Positions 1 to 11,145 of a DNA stretch of 64,000 nucleotides are shown in pieces. This DNA comes from Bactericera cockerelli. Its lineage: Eukaryota > Arthropoda > Insecta > Hemiptera > Triozidae. Both the position numbers and the translations under genes were made by a program. Position 1 is the stretch's first letter. The number at the start of each line of letters is the position of its first letter. The stretch spans positions 24,063,956 through 24,127,955 of the forward strand of contig CM044964.1 in assembly GCA_024516035.1 (NCBI GenBank), given 5' to 3'. The notes under the pieces are model-generated. The model had not been told where the DNA came from and did no database searches. It saw only the letters and a program-made list of their open reading frames with translations.

Positions 1-156
1 ATTTGAACAAAATGAATCCTAAATTACCGTCCCCAGTTGTGGGCAGCATCAATCTGAATGCCAGTGGCATTAACAAATGCGATGCTGGCATCGTGTCCCG
101 TTTTTTGGATGCAATTAGCCCGCCACAGGCTGGATTCATCCTATTTTTTTTCTCAG

Positions 157-282
157 TGAAGAGATCAATGATAATAATGATAATGTAATTCGCAAACTAG
201 GAATCGTCTCGCCACTTAGTGCTCGCGTGCGATATATTTTGGCAACGTCGCGTCGCAATGAAATTCATCCGATCATGAGAAG
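157..282 (+). CDS. Candidate internal exon of an unrecognised gene
   Basis: A pyrimidine-rich tract ending in TTTTTTTTCTCAG is followed by 126 bases open in one frame and then by the donor AG|GTAATG. The frame needs one base at the start and leaves two at the end, giving 41 whole codons beginning EEINDNNDNVIRKLGIVSPL and ending NEIHPIMR. The composition (mixed residues, several Arg, few homopolymers) is unlike the surrounding repeats. The leftover AG would join the T that opens the candidate exon at 28464 to give Ser, so the two are phase-compatible. I do not recognise the protein family. It could be a chance open stretch, because only the splice signals, the frame and the phase match support it. 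Confidence 0.42.
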
Positions 283-2090
283 GTAATGAATGAGTCTTTC
301 ATTCTTATTTGCCTCTTTTTTGTTTGTGTTGTTTTTTTTTTTTCTTTATTCCTTTTTTCCCCATCACCCTCAAACTATAGAGTTCTGGTAGTTTGGTTGT
401 CAAGGCATCACGTGTCGGACTGCTGATCCAGAATTTCGAAACCCAGCCGGGCCATGCTTGAAATTGATGGTTCCATCCATTATTGCGAGTGTACGACTGT
501 ACGTAGACTAACCTGTTATTAAGAAAAAGTTATACCTATTTCCATTTGGGTTAGATTTACGAGATTGTCAAAGGCAATAACCCCGCCCTTTAGTTAGGAC
601 ATAATATATTATGTATATATTTTTTTTTTTTTATCTTCTTCTTCTTCTTCTTTTTTTCCCCCCTTCTTTTATATTGTATATTAATTTGTAATTATCTGTG
701 TTGTATAATATAATATGTCCAATTAATAAAGTGTAAATAAATAAAAAATGCTTTTTGGTCTTACTGCTGTAATAATAGAACTTTGATTACAGTTGAGTCC
801 GGGCAATATAAAGGCAATATTAATATAATAAGACAACTTCAGTACATTATTATAAATTGAAGACTTCACCGAGGGAACTGGATTGAGGAAAACATCCACA
901 AGTATCCCTACCTAGAAAGGGATTTTTTTTTTTTCACTCTAATACAACTTCTCACTTTTCTGTTTATCAAGTTAGAATATAATTATATTTAAAAACTATA
1001 ATATTAATAAATGTTTTAAAAGACAATTATATGTGTGTTTACCTTATTTTTTACCTAAAATGGGATACTTGTGCTATGGCGTAGAATTAAAACACTTGGA
1101 AGATTGGTCAATTTTTTTTTAGTTTGGTGGATCAAAGCGCCAATAGACAGTCGAACCTGCATGGATTTAAGAGAACTGGATTTAAGAGAAACCTGGATTT
1201 AAGAGAAATCTGGATTCAATAGGTTTGACTGTATTTTAATATACGAGTGTTATGGGGGTAACCCATATTTTACTTTTACTTCATACATGTAGATTTGTAG
1301 AAGCATATGAAGCATTGGTTTATCATATATGGGGGGCCAATGGGGTTCCTCGCGCAAACGAACTGTTGAGCAACGTCGACAATGTTTAGAACAGGAAATG
1401 GTGACGCACCGTGTTGACTATGATACCTGATAGTACACATGGGTAGGTATTTACTGCATACTTGTTACAGCTGGGGAAGTTTCTAATTCACATAGGGTAC
1501 TTGTACCAAATATTGGACAGTGAATAAAAGTGACCATCATCGTTTTCAACATTTTTTTATGAATAATTATTTAAAGAGAGGTCTGTAACTGGTATGCAGA
1601 GACGTTTTTTTTCATCCCTATAGGGTTACTGTAGGGTGGTCTCGAGCTTGCTATAGGGAAAATTTCGACCTAGACAATTATTTCAATCTCTTCTTTCAAG
1701 AAACATCTGAATGCGCATGCGCACAGGCGCTTCAAACAAACGTCTCTGGTCTCTGCATAACAAAATCAGCTGAAGGGACAAATGACCCAGGCATACCAAA
1801 TTGTCGAAAATCATGGTCGTTTTTTTTACCCTGTCGAATATTTGATACGTGCACCATAATTTGAAATTTTCGTAAACAACAAACAGGCTAAACACTCTTG
1901 CTGATAAGAATAGTTATGTTAAATAGATTATTTCCAGAAAATGGAATTGACTATATTGTGTATTCAGTCTATTATTAAACGTGTTTGGTCAAGTTTTATT
2001 TACAAATGACCTAGAATATAATTATACATACATAGAAATTGAAATTAATAAAATAAACTAAATCAAGGGAGGTGCTAATGACAACGGCAT
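283..2090. other. Non-coding stretch with SINE fragments and short tandem motifs
   Basis: No convincing coding sequence. At 385-480 and 745-830 there are diverged pieces of the type C tRNA-SINE (head with AAACCCAGCCGGG, tail with the CTTACTGCTG-like motif). At about 1150-1225 a 17-bp motif (CTGGATTTAAGAGAAAC-like) is repeated about three to four times. The remainder is AT-rich with poly-T runs. If the candidate exons at 157 and 28464 belong together, all of this is intronic. Confidence 0.5.
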
Positions 2091-2099
2091 TCTCCTCCA

Positions 2100-2320
2100 G
2101 ACTATACATATTCAGATGAAGTTCCGTGATGTAGCTTTCTGATCCCGACCGATCTGGTAATCCAGAGGTCGCGGGTTCGAAACCCAGCCGGGACAAGACA
2201 AGTTATCCTCTCATTTGGGATTTTGACTACATAATATTACATCTTGGCCTTATACTGCTGGAATATAATGACTCATTAGTCTTAATCGGGCAGTATAAAT
2301 AAGGCGATATTATTATTTTC
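2100..2320 (+). repeat. tRNA-derived SINE, type C
   Basis: The tRNA-like head carries a B-box-like GGGTTCGAAACCC. The tail has the family signature CTGCTGGAATAATGGGACTT-like sequence, then GGGCAGTATAAATAAGGCGATATT and a short A/T run. Other copies lie at 29630-29830, 31015-31110, 35700-36015, 39565-39780 and 51360-51515. It is not a tRNA gene because the head is fused to a non-tRNA body and the acceptor stem does not pair. Confidence 0.75.
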
Positions 2321-2327
2321 TTCTACC

Positions 2328-2470
2328 AACCTCAGTAGCTGGATCGATAAGGCGGCGGACTTGTAATCAAGAGAACTGTGGTTCGAGTCCCAATTTCGGT
2401 GAAAATTTAGCAGCGTGAGTTAGAGTAGTTGTGACATCACGAAAGTGATAAACACAAATATGATACCTGC
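2328..2470 (+). repeat. tRNA-derived SINE, type B
   Basis: First of about fifteen copies of a roughly 140-bp SINE. The head has CAGTAGCTTGATCGATAAGG (A-box-like) and GGTGGTTCGAGTCC (B-box-like). The body ends with GTTGTGATATCACGAAAGTG and ATTAACACAAATATGAT. This is the most frequent repeat in the window. Confidence 0.8.
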
Positions 2471-2844
2471 TTCTATTATTCTCTTTCCTACATCATAGGA
2501 TCTGCATATTAAATTTGGCACAGTACACTAGGGACTACTTGACTTGTGAGTTATGAGTCAGTCCACTTAAGAACCGTAGTCGTGTAACCAAGACATGATT
2601 TTTTAAATATAATTTTACGATCAACACATGAGTGAAATGACTGACTCTCATGTTATCAGGTAAATAATGAAAGTACAAAAAAGGAAATATCACTTTGGGT
2701 TTAGAGAAATTAGCATATAATTTTGTTGGATATACGTCATGTCATGAGTATACTTGTTAGAATTATTTGAGAGGTCTGCCTAACAGTGGGCATAGAAAAC
2801 CGTTAGTTTTTTTAAGGTAAGATAAGAGCTAGTTATTTGTGTCA

Positions 2845-3095
2845 TTATGTCACAATTTTTAGTGGGTAACATCGACTTTACGAGAAATAACGCTTATGCA
2901 TCATTTCTCCAACCAACCATCAAATTCCAATATCAATGTCGTAATGCCATCACTGGTCGTTGCCCACTTTACAACTACCCCAATTATCCTCACGAGCCTA
3001 GGGTAGGCCCCGACATCCAAAGTACAGAGCCGAAAAAATCCGATCCCGCCGGGATTCGAACCCGGTTCACCTGGAGTTACAAAAACGAACACAAT
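2845..3095 (-). repeat. tRNA-derived SINE, type E
   Basis: In minus orientation the tRNA-like head is at the right end (the + strand shows CCGCCGGGATTCGAACCCGG, a reversed B box). The body ends at the left with the reverse of TTTTTAGTGGGTA(AC/GC)ATCGAC. Close copies are at 27935-28165 and 53318-53600. Small ORFs here on both strands are translations of the repeat. Confidence 0.75.
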
Positions 3096-3099
3096 ACTA

Positions 3100-4200
3100 A
3101 TATTAGAAATTTCTCAGAAGTAATATATTGTTCTACCTCAATCAGTTGTCCATAATGCCTTAATTGCCTTATTAGTATATCAGAGAGACAATGGTATAAC
3201 TGTGTATGTAAGTTATCACCTCTTCACTTTAGTATAGTGACCTGCTATTAATTATTTTAAATATTATTCTTTTATAAGCATTACATATTAGACTATTTAA
3301 TAAGTATTATTATACATAAAGCTAGATAGGCCAAATATTGTATTAGATAGGAATAAATAAAATTCACTGAATGTGTATGGGATATATAAGTACGTAGGTA
3401 TATTGTTAAACATGAAAGTATATGTGATATATTATTTAGGTAACATATTATGTCTATCAACTTCTATGTAAATTGCAAATTGAATGTAAAAAAAAGGTGA
3501 TGTAAAAGAGTAGGTATATAAACTTTGGCAGACTTTATACTTTACAAAAAAAGAAAAAAAGGTAGTATTGAGAGAAAATGTTATTTGATTTAATTTCTAT
3601 TAGGTATTTAATTACTTTTATACATATATCTGTTATGTTTATAAATAAAGCTACAACTACAAGTTGTGAAACATGTTCAATCATAATAAACTTCTATGTG
3701 ATTTATCACATATTAAACGGGCGGCATAGACATGGCGATAGTACCCATTGTTAGTTCATTTCAATAATAGAATTGTAAATCTAAACCTACAAAATCATAA
3801 AGTTCGCGGATTTATCGGCTTGGGACACTAACGAAACTATTGTCCCAGTGACAGCCACTATCTCTATTGCGGTACCATCTACTTTATGTTACCGCAGATT
3901 TTTTTTGATGGCTTTTTTATCGTATAATATTTCTGTGTGTGACTGTGCCGTACATCAATAATTTTGTTTTTTTTTTTCAATGATTTTGTGTTTTCTTTTT
4001 TTTTGTTCCAGTGCTATTTTATGTCCACAATCTAATCGTAAAGTAGGGAAACACAAGTCCACAAACTTCTCAAAGTGTCTCAACCTAAGAACTTAAACAT
4101 TCTTAAAAGTAGAACAAGTTTTCGTAGTCTTTCCTTTGTTGTTGTTGTTGTAGCTAGCTTGACTATAGCTGGAAGGGTGAGTGATGGCTACAGTCTTTCC
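3100..4200. other. AT-rich stretch, nothing recognised
   Basis: Very AT-rich with microsatellite-like runs and scattered stops in all frames. A TTGTTCCAG at 4004-4012 resembles a splice acceptor, but the open frame after it is only about ten codons, so I do not call an exon. Confidence 0.4.
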
Positions 4201-4204
4201 CGTC

Positions 4205-4600
4205 GTTCATTTTGCTAACTCCGTAGCGTAACGATTGTGACTACTGCCCGTAGTCCAGAGATCCTGAGTTCAATTTCCGGTTGGAGCAGACTTTTCGCAC
4301 AGAAAATTTTGTTCCCTCCGAACATGTGAGGCTGGCAATTTCGGCCCTACCCAGGCTGGGTGAAGTTAATGTGGGTAGCTGGTACGATTCCCAGCGAATG
4401 GAGGGTAAAACCCCTGTACTGTCTGACTCAAGTCAGGACGTTAAAACCAAATAGAATTTAATAGAATCAATGGACATGAAAGGAGCCTAGACATTAGATC
4501 TGGGCGTCCATATAATCCTCTCACCTCTCACCACCGTGAATTAGCTATCAATACCTATCTCACGGACACGAAATTATTATTTTGCTAACGTCTTTTTGAA
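4205..4600 (+). repeat. tRNA-headed SINE, type G, with the tail shared with 5S SINEs
   Basis: The head contains GTAACGATTGTGACTACTGC and GATCCTGAGTTCAATTTCC, a degenerate tRNA-like region. The body has the module AGGCTGGGTGAAGTTAATG ... GCGAATGGAGGGTAAAACC. The end carries GGACATGAAAGGAGCCTAGA and CCATATAATCCTCTCA. Related copies are at 27710-27930, 42420-42580, 51040-51325, 52195-52400 (tail) and 61190-61480. The AGGCTGGGTGA ... GGAGGGTAAAACC module is the same one found in the 5S-derived SINE at 43838. Confidence 0.72.
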
Positions 4601-4615
4601 AATATCTATTTTTAG

Positions 4616-5252
4616 TGTCATTACTGCCAATCGGAACTAGTGGTAGGCTCTGTAGGAGATTTCAGCAAGCAGTGAGATACACATATACTGTCATTACTGC
4701 CAATCGGAACTAGTGGTAGGCTCTGTAAGAGATTTCAGCAAGCAGTGAGATACATATACTGTCATTACTTCCAATCGGAACAAGTGGTAATTTCTGTAGG
4801 AGATTTCAGCAAGCAGTGAGATACACATATACTGTCATTACTGCCAATCCGAACAAGTGGTAAGTTCTGTAGGAGATTTCAGCAAGCAGTGAGATACATA
4901 TACTGTCATTACTGCCAATCGGAACAAGTGGTAATTTCTGTAGGAGATTTCAGAAAGCAGTGAGATACATATACTATAAAACTGTCATTACTGCCAATAG
5001 GAACAAGTAGGAGATTTCAGCAAGCAGTGAGATACATATACTATAATACAGATAATACTGTCATTACTGCCAATAGGAACAAGTAGGAGATTTCAGCAAG
5101 CAGTGAGATACATATACTATAATACTGTCACTACTGCCAATAGGAACAAGTAGGAGATTTCAGCAAGCAGTGAGATACATTTATACTACAATACTGTCAT
5201 TACTGCCAATCGGAACAAGTGGTAGGTTCTGTAGGCGATTTCAGCAAGCAGT
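4616..5252 (+). repeat. Tandem array of about nine 71-78-bp units
   Basis: Each unit starts TGTCATTACTGCCAATCGG, continues with AGGAGATTTCAGCAAGCAGT and ends GAGATACATATACT. Early units are about 73 bp. Three later units lack the GTGGTAGGTTCTGT piece and carry longer linkers such as ACTATAATACAGATAATACT. The repeats abut directly with no unique spacers, so this is a minisatellite and not a CRISPR array. No ORF spans it. Confidence 0.9.
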
Positions 5253-5486
5253 CAAGCACCGATACGCTAAACTCACGAGACCGAAGGTTGAACAAACAGT
5301 GGTCGGGTGATACGAAGAACCCTTTCGCACCTATACTGTAATCGGTGGTCCGCAATTCGGGCCCGAAATGATGAACTGCAATGCCTCATTTTTTTTAAAA
5401 TCTTTAGTGTATGGCCAGAACGAATGTTATTATTATTACTATTAGACCTTATACCCTTGATATAAACGATTTTCGAGACCTCCTTA

Positions 5487-5700
5487 TAATAATAACACTA
5501 TTTAGGGGAAGCTAACCACCAAGCGAGGTTAATGCTCAAAGCATTTTCTACTACCTAACCCTCAGAGTCTTATTATTAAGTGGTCACAAACTCAAATTAA
5601 TGAGGAACAATTCATGCACTGGATGGGATTTGAACCAACGGATCCCTACGCTACCTGGATTACCAGACTAGCGTGTTAACCACTTAACTACCGAATTGAT
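5487..5700 (-). repeat. tRNA-derived SINE, type A
   Basis: Minus orientation. The tRNA-like head is at about 5615-5695 (the + strand shows CACTGGATGGGATTTGAACC, then CCTACGCTACCTGGATTACC). The tail with AAGCATTTTCTACTACCTAACC is to the left. Other copies: 8915-9105, 23058-23275, 29040-29130 (tail), 32190-32415, 38765-38985 and 61715-61870. Confidence 0.75.
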
Positions 5701-5810
5701 CAGGCAGTAACTTCCCTGGTTTGTTTTTTGCCTCGTGTGTGAACGGCCTCAATGTTCAATATATCGGAAGAAATTGAGACTCTGGTTACTTTATTTTCAT
5801 TAATGTAGTC
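5675..5810. repeat. Dispersed repeat I, copy 1
   Basis: About 130 bp containing CCTGGTTTGTTTTTTGCCTC, GTTCAATATATCGGAAGAAA and TTACTTTATTTTCATTAATG is nearly identical to 62100-62227. Both copies directly adjoin the tRNA-like head of a type A SINE or its remnant, so it may be a longer form of that family. Confidence 0.65.
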
Positions 5811-6192
5811 CTCATTAACCTCACCCCGCCTGATTTACAATGTTTATGCATGCACGTGTGAGGTCGGCTTTAGAAAGTTTTCGCATTCCGCCACTGGATT
5901 GCTGTGAAGGAAGGAAAAAAAAGAAAAGAGTCTATTTTTTCAGGCACCACCAGGACTTGAAGGGTCACTCTTCGCGGTTCTAGCTAAACCAACAGGCGGG
6001 TGTTTACCATTAGCAAGTCGCAGAGATATGCTAATTCGTCTAATTGACCTCACGATGACTTCGTCAAATAGTATTTTTCGCCTGTCTGAGGTAGTCTTCA
6101 TGTACTATCAGTTTTGCCACTATCATATAACTATGTTGAACGTTACTAGAAAAGTAATGTACCGTACGAGTATTTCGATACTCAATTTGCAC

Positions 6193-6454
6193 CTGGCTGG
6201 GGGACTATAAACAGGGAGTAGACCAGCAATCTGACTGGGGGACTATAAACAGGGAGTAGACCAGCAGTCTGGCTGGGGGACTATAAACAGGGAGTAGACC
6301 AGCAATCTGACTGGGGGACTATAAACAGGGAGTAGACCAGCAGTCTGGCTGGGGGACTATAAACAGGGAGTAGACCAGCAGTCTGGCTGGGGGACTATAA
6401 ACAGGAAGTAGACCAGCAGTCTGGCTGGGGGACTATAAATAGGGAGTAGACCAG
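6193..6454 (+). repeat. Minisatellite of seven 38-bp units
   Basis: Seven consecutive 38-bp units start at 6193, 6231, 6269, 6307, 6345, 6383 and 6421. Each has CTGGCTGGGGGACTATAAAC followed by AGGGAGTAGACCAGCAGT. Units alternate between GGCT and GACT variants. The array is followed by a conserved non-repeated part (6465-6560, with TTATTAGCCTCCTTGTAAAG and GTGCTGAGTCATTCCTCC) and an ATGATGATG-like tail. The same structure recurs at about 21249-21560 and, reversed, at about 21820-21980. Confidence 0.88.
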
Positions 6455-6811
6455 AATTGGCTTGGTTCTGGAGGTCCTTGTCATTTATTAGCCTCCTTGT
6501 AAAGACAGTGGTAGAAGTGCTGAGTCATTCCTCCACTGTCTGGCTTTCACAATGACTCCACCCTATAATAATGATGATGAATTTACACCACCCGCATAGT
6601 GCCGAATGGAATTAATTATATTTATTTTACAAAAAAAAACTATTACAGTTTTACATTGCTGCATGCAATATGCGTATAATTTTTTCGAAGTCAAGTTCAT
6701 GGTTAGAAAATGATGGGTTTTCCTATTAGAAAAATTGTGTTTCTGAATACCTAGATCTCATTATACATAATTATGTACTATTGTACATAATATCTATATA
6801 AGGGTGTGACT

Positions 6812-7360
6812 CCTTTTACTTCCGAGAAACTTCTAATATTAGAAATCGGAAGAATTGTGTTCGCTTTTTGTAAAAAAAAAATATTTTTTTGATCCGATTT
6901 CAATTTTTTTTTATATATTTCTGGACGTTTCACAACCTCCTGAGCAACTTTGGTTTTGTGTCCGTCTGTCGGTCCGTCGGTCTGTTAAAAATATTCCTTG
7001 TACCGCGCTAATCTCGGAAACTACTAAACGGATTTTGATGAAATTTTCACACATATAGAAGACGTCCTGTAGATGGTCCCATTTTAAATTCATCAAATTT
7101 GTACTAGGGGTTCTGGGTAAAAGAGACCATGCGCCCGACCATAATTTTTTTATTTAATAAAAATAAGGTCCACGACTTTCCGATACAGAATTTTTGTGGA
7201 ACCTGAAATGTAGGAAAAATAGTATTCTACCACATAAAACAAGTTTGAAGAAAATCAGTTAAGCCGTATTGGAGATACAAGTGATTTGGTTGAAAATCTC
7301 AAAATTAGCACGTGTATACAATGTGAAACAATCACGAGGAAGTATTGTGTCCATAATTGA
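6812..7360 (+). repeat. Dispersed repeat H with terminal hairpin
   Basis: It begins ACTTCCGAGAAACTTCTAATATTAGAAATCGGAAG, described as a hairpin: ACTTCCGA pairs with TCGGAAG around a TTCTAATATTAGAA palindrome. The body contains CTCCTGAGCAACTTTGGTTT and GTCCGTCTGTCGGTC, and ends with ACAATGTGAAACAATCACGAGGAAGTATTGTGT, given here by its key parts AATGTGAAACAATC and GAGGAAGTATTG. Related copies are at 22378-22800 (reverse), 41260-41415 (reverse, partial) and 56645-57350. No intact ORF; likely a non-autonomous element. Confidence 0.7.
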
Positions 7361-8200
7361 AAGTGTCTTTTCTAATTAAATAATATAATATATTAGTTTA
7401 AAAAAATGCAAATGCAGTTTTCTAATTTCAATGTCATGCTGCATACTCATTTATCACTTTCTACTCAAGTTCAGAGAAAAATGACCTTGAACTTGACCAT
7501 TACCTGTAATTAAACAAAAAAAAGAATAGTACTTAAATAATAATATCTATACGCATTATTACAATTGACGCGGATATTTTATATATAAAGGTCGACACAC
7601 CAAACAAAAGATATCAGTTTCAGGAAAGCATCACTGCATCAGTCCGTGAGTCCATTTCGAAAATAGTTGACCGGTCCCCGAAAATTTTACCTTTCATTTA
7701 AGTCCGTCTATTTTTAGTGTTTAAATCCATCTTTTTTATATATGTATTCTAAGTGAACTATGCGTAAGTATCTTGCGGTTATATTTTGTGTGTTACTTGA
7801 AGTCCAATGTTGACTGTTAAAAAAAAACTTACCAATTGACTTTAATATAAATATTCAAAGCATATTTTTAATTTTTTTTTTGTGATAGAGCACCACCTAG
7901 GTGTTAAATTTTGCACATCCAATATCTTTGTTGATTTGCAGGTAAGTGTTTGGCGCGTTATTGTTTGATAAAAGGTCAAGTTTCAACTAGACGTGATAAG
8001 TATCATTTTTTGTTGTTATTGTTGTAATGGTAATTAGGTTCAATAGGAGGTAATAACTATCCCAAAAAGGAAGTCATCAAAAGTCATGAATCCTAGACTT
8101 ATAAAAGTGTTTCAAAAATAAATTTCTAAGGAGATATGGCTTATCTATTTAAAAGTATAAAAACTATGTAAAATAAATAATACTATACTGCAAAAAAACT
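7361..8200. other. AT-rich stretch, nothing recognised
   Basis: No supported exon, no recognised SINE. Contains several poly-A/T runs. Confidence 0.4.
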
Positions 8201-8224
8201 GTAAAATAAAAACAGAAAAAAAAA

Positions 8225-8456
8225 TCTTAATATATAAATGTCAAAGTCACTGACTGACCACTCACTGATCATCGCTCTACAGCCCATACCGTAAGTCCTA
8301 GGAAGCTGAAATTTGGTAGGTAGCTTTGTCTTATAGTCTAGATGTGCAATAAGACGGGATTTTTTGAAATTCCCACTACAACACCTGCCATTGGCGAAAA
8401 AGGATTTTTTGCTTTCACGGCCATGCCTCGGCCCGCAAAGCGGGCCACAGCCCGCT
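8225..8456 (+). mobile_element. Short non-autonomous Helitron-like element
   Basis: The 3' end has a short GC-rich hairpin, GGCCCGC-AAA-GCGGGCC, followed eight bases later by CTAG and then T, which is the established Helitron 3' arrangement (hairpin plus CTRR, inserted before T). The left end reads TCTTAATATATAAATGTC after a run of A, consistent with a 5' TC. The body contains CCTAGGAAGCTGAAATTTGG. A second copy is reversed at 36113-36345. No helicase gene is present. Confidence 0.72.
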
Positions 8457-8914
8457 AGTAAAACTATATAATAATAGCAATAGTTGTAGAGAAAGAAAAA
8501 GAGAGAGAGAAAAGACAGATAAAGAATGTAACAATCTGTTTTTCTACAACCAAACACCCACCCATGAAGGTTCAACTCAGATCCAACATCTAATGTCTCT
8601 TCAATCAGTTCCTCACCAATATCATCAATCATCATGAAACCAATGTCAACAAACAAATACCATTAAACAATCACTGATTTGGGTGGGAAGACAGTGGTTC
8701 AATGAAACGACCATATTTGATATAAAATTATATGATCTCAGGGACCACCTAGAAAGTCGATATTTCACCAAACTTCTGAACCACGTTGGAACATCCGTAA
8801 ATCATGTCCGGGACAGCCCAGAATAAATTTATGGACGCTGATATCCGATAAAATATAAACCTTATATGTACCTACATAAATGTACCAAAAATTGATTTAA
8901 TTTTTATATTCTTC

Positions 8915-9105
8915 TGGTAGTCTGGTAATGCAGGTAGCGTAGGGATTCGTTGGTTTGAATCATAGCCAGTGCATGCATTTTTCTTCTTTAATTTGAGTTT
9001 GTGACCACATAATAATAAGACTCTGAGGGCTAGGTGGATTCCTTTGAGCATTAACCTTGCCTGGTGGTTACCTTTCATTAAAAAGTGTTATTAGTGTTAT
9101 TATTA
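8915..9105 (+). repeat. tRNA-derived SINE, type A
   Basis: The head region carries GGTAGTCTGGTAATGCAGGT and GTAGCGTAGGGATTCGTTGG. The tail has GAGCATTAACCTTGCCTGG and ends in a TTATTA-rich run. Diverged from the copy at 32190. Confidence 0.72.
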
Positions 9106-10880
9106 TTCTTCTTTGGGCCCAATAAAATTGCCCAATCAAGGAGAAAAACTATGGCTTGGGGATCTCACTAAGTGCAGCATTTTGTTTCCAATTTGATATG
9201 GGTAGGTAGTGTTGCAAATCTTTGCGAACCAACTCTTCAGACAGTGGGATTTAATCTTATTTGATTCTGAAGAAACAGATACGGTAGGCGCTTTGTTAGA
9301 CTAAAAGACTATAACACAAATCATCGGCGTTCTTAAAGTGGAAGTATTTTTTTTTTTTTATTATTATATATTTAAAGCATTTCGATATACACTCTTGTAT
9401 GTATGCTATAGGTATGATTTAAATGGTACAATGGTACATGATGTAAATGAATGAATGAAAAATTTATAAAAAGAAAATACATTAATAAAACCAGGTGGTA
9501 GATAAAAGTAAGTGATACTTTTCAGGACTAGAGGATTAAAAAAAAAAAAAAAAAAAAAAAGTATTAGGGATAGAACCAACCAACCTCAACCATTAGGTAG
9601 AAGTTGAACAATGTCGACTTTAGGAAAAAGCAAATTTACTTTTGTTTCCGTACCATGTGTTATGTTATGATTCAGGAAGGATTGATACGGGTATTGAACC
9701 CTTTGGACACTAAAAACTAGTGTCCTGTATAGCGTTTGTGTAGCGTGTTGATATTATGCACTTTAAACTTAGAATAGTAAAATGTTTCCTGAAATTTGGT
9801 AAACCTTCCTATACGGCAAGAGCAAAAGAAGATGATTTATTTTACGAATGTCATGAAAATCCTAATTATGTCTTATTATTAGTATATGCTTTATTAGATA
9901 CATAGACTTATAAATATATATATTATGTAATAATCAAATAATTAATTTAAAAAATTGACGCAATATTTAAAAACAATAAATTGAAGAAAAAAATAGATAA
10001 ACACATATGTGTTTATCTATTTTTGGCCTTTGGCAGTTGCCTTTGGCAATCTCTTTCACCCAACCCTTATACAATTTACATCATGTTGTGTGCATAAGGG
10101 ATCTAGCTATCTACTGTAGATATGTGTGGAATCTAAATTAAAATAAAATCAGAACACGGTACATAGGTAAACATATAAACCAGTGAAAACATATTTACCA
10201 GCACAAAAAACAGTCATACCTACAAAACGAGAATGTCAATGACGAATCTTGAAGAACATTTTTTACATTGAACACCTACGTTATTTTCTTCTTTTGTTCT
10301 TTTTCTTTCCTTCCTTTGTTTTTGATATTGATAAGTTTGGCAGTTATAGAAGCGGGCTTATAAATATTTCCGGCGACATGATGACCAGGATTTATTGACA
10401 GCATTTCTTCTTCATCTTTTTTTGTTCTATAATTATCTTCTTTATTACTATCTAGTTTATCATCGTATTCTCGTTGTTATTCTTGTTGTTGATCTAGTCG
10501 TTATTTCTTGCATTTCTCCTCATTTTTCGTCTTCTATTTTATCATCATGTTGTTGTTGTTCTTCTTCTTTTTTTTTTTCTTCTTCTTCTTCTTGTTCGTG
10601 ATGGTGCTAGTGGTGTTATTTATCTTGTTGTGTTATTCATCTCTTCCTCGGTATTTGTTTATCTTTTAGCTCGCTTGTATTGTTTTCTTTGCAAGAATAG
10701 CGCTTTTTCGATCCGATTCCCATCATTTTTTTTTAGATTTTTAGCTACGCGTATCTTGTGTTTATTTTATATGCTTCTTCTCATTCATCTTTTTTTCTTT
10801 TCGTCTATTTTTTAGGTTTAACGTCGCTTTCAACTGCATGTTATCATCTACAATGTGTTTCAAATGTGTTTTTTTGTGTA
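9106..10880. other. AT-rich and pyrimidine-rich intergenic or intronic sequence
   Basis: A 20-odd-base poly-A run lies at 9539-9560. It is followed by a fragment of the repeat with ACCAACCTCAACCATTAGG (the same family as at 18335-18475). 10260-10830 is strongly pyrimidine-rich on the + strand with TTC-type triplets; the Ser/Phe-rich ORFs there are composition artefacts. Confidence 0.5.
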
Positions 10881-10884
10881 TTAT

Positions 10885-11145
10885 ATCACAATTTTTAGTG
10901 GGTAGCACAAAATTATAGGACTTTTCCATATCTTTAATATCCCAATATTTTATTTTTGCCTATAATTCCGCCTCTGGTCGCTGCTAACATTAATGCAGCT
11001 ACTCATTTATCCTCAAGAGGTATGAGTGGACCCCGAACACCCAAGTACAGAGCAGAAAAATTCCTGCCCCGCACGGTATCGAACCCAGGTCACCGTACTT
11101 GCAATGCCTAGCGCGCCAACTCACTCGGCCACGGTGACTACCTAC
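10885..11145 (-). repeat. tRNA-derived SINE, type E-like
   Basis: The left end has ATCACAATTTTTAGTGGGTAG. The right end has the reversed head with GGTATCGAACCCAGGTCACC and CTCACTCGGCCACGGTGACT. Related copies: 19408-19600 (+), 22055-22315 (-), fragment 41945-41990 (-). Confidence 0.72.

Noticed and set aside
3990..4045. Small exon after TTTTTTGTTCCAG
   Set aside because: The open frame is about ten codons and the donor (AAA|GTAGGG) is weak; no phase partner could be established.
4616..5252. CRISPR-like array
   Set aside because: Units are directly adjacent without unique spacers and the genome is eukaryotic.
8183..8656. 157-codon minus-strand ORF
   Set aside because: Runs through a Helitron-like element and low-complexity sequence; its middle is the reversed Helitron sequence.
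10395..10815. Serine/phenylalanine-rich ORFs resembling membrane peptides
   Set aside because: Result of the TTC/TCT-rich DNA; no splice signals or recognisable family.
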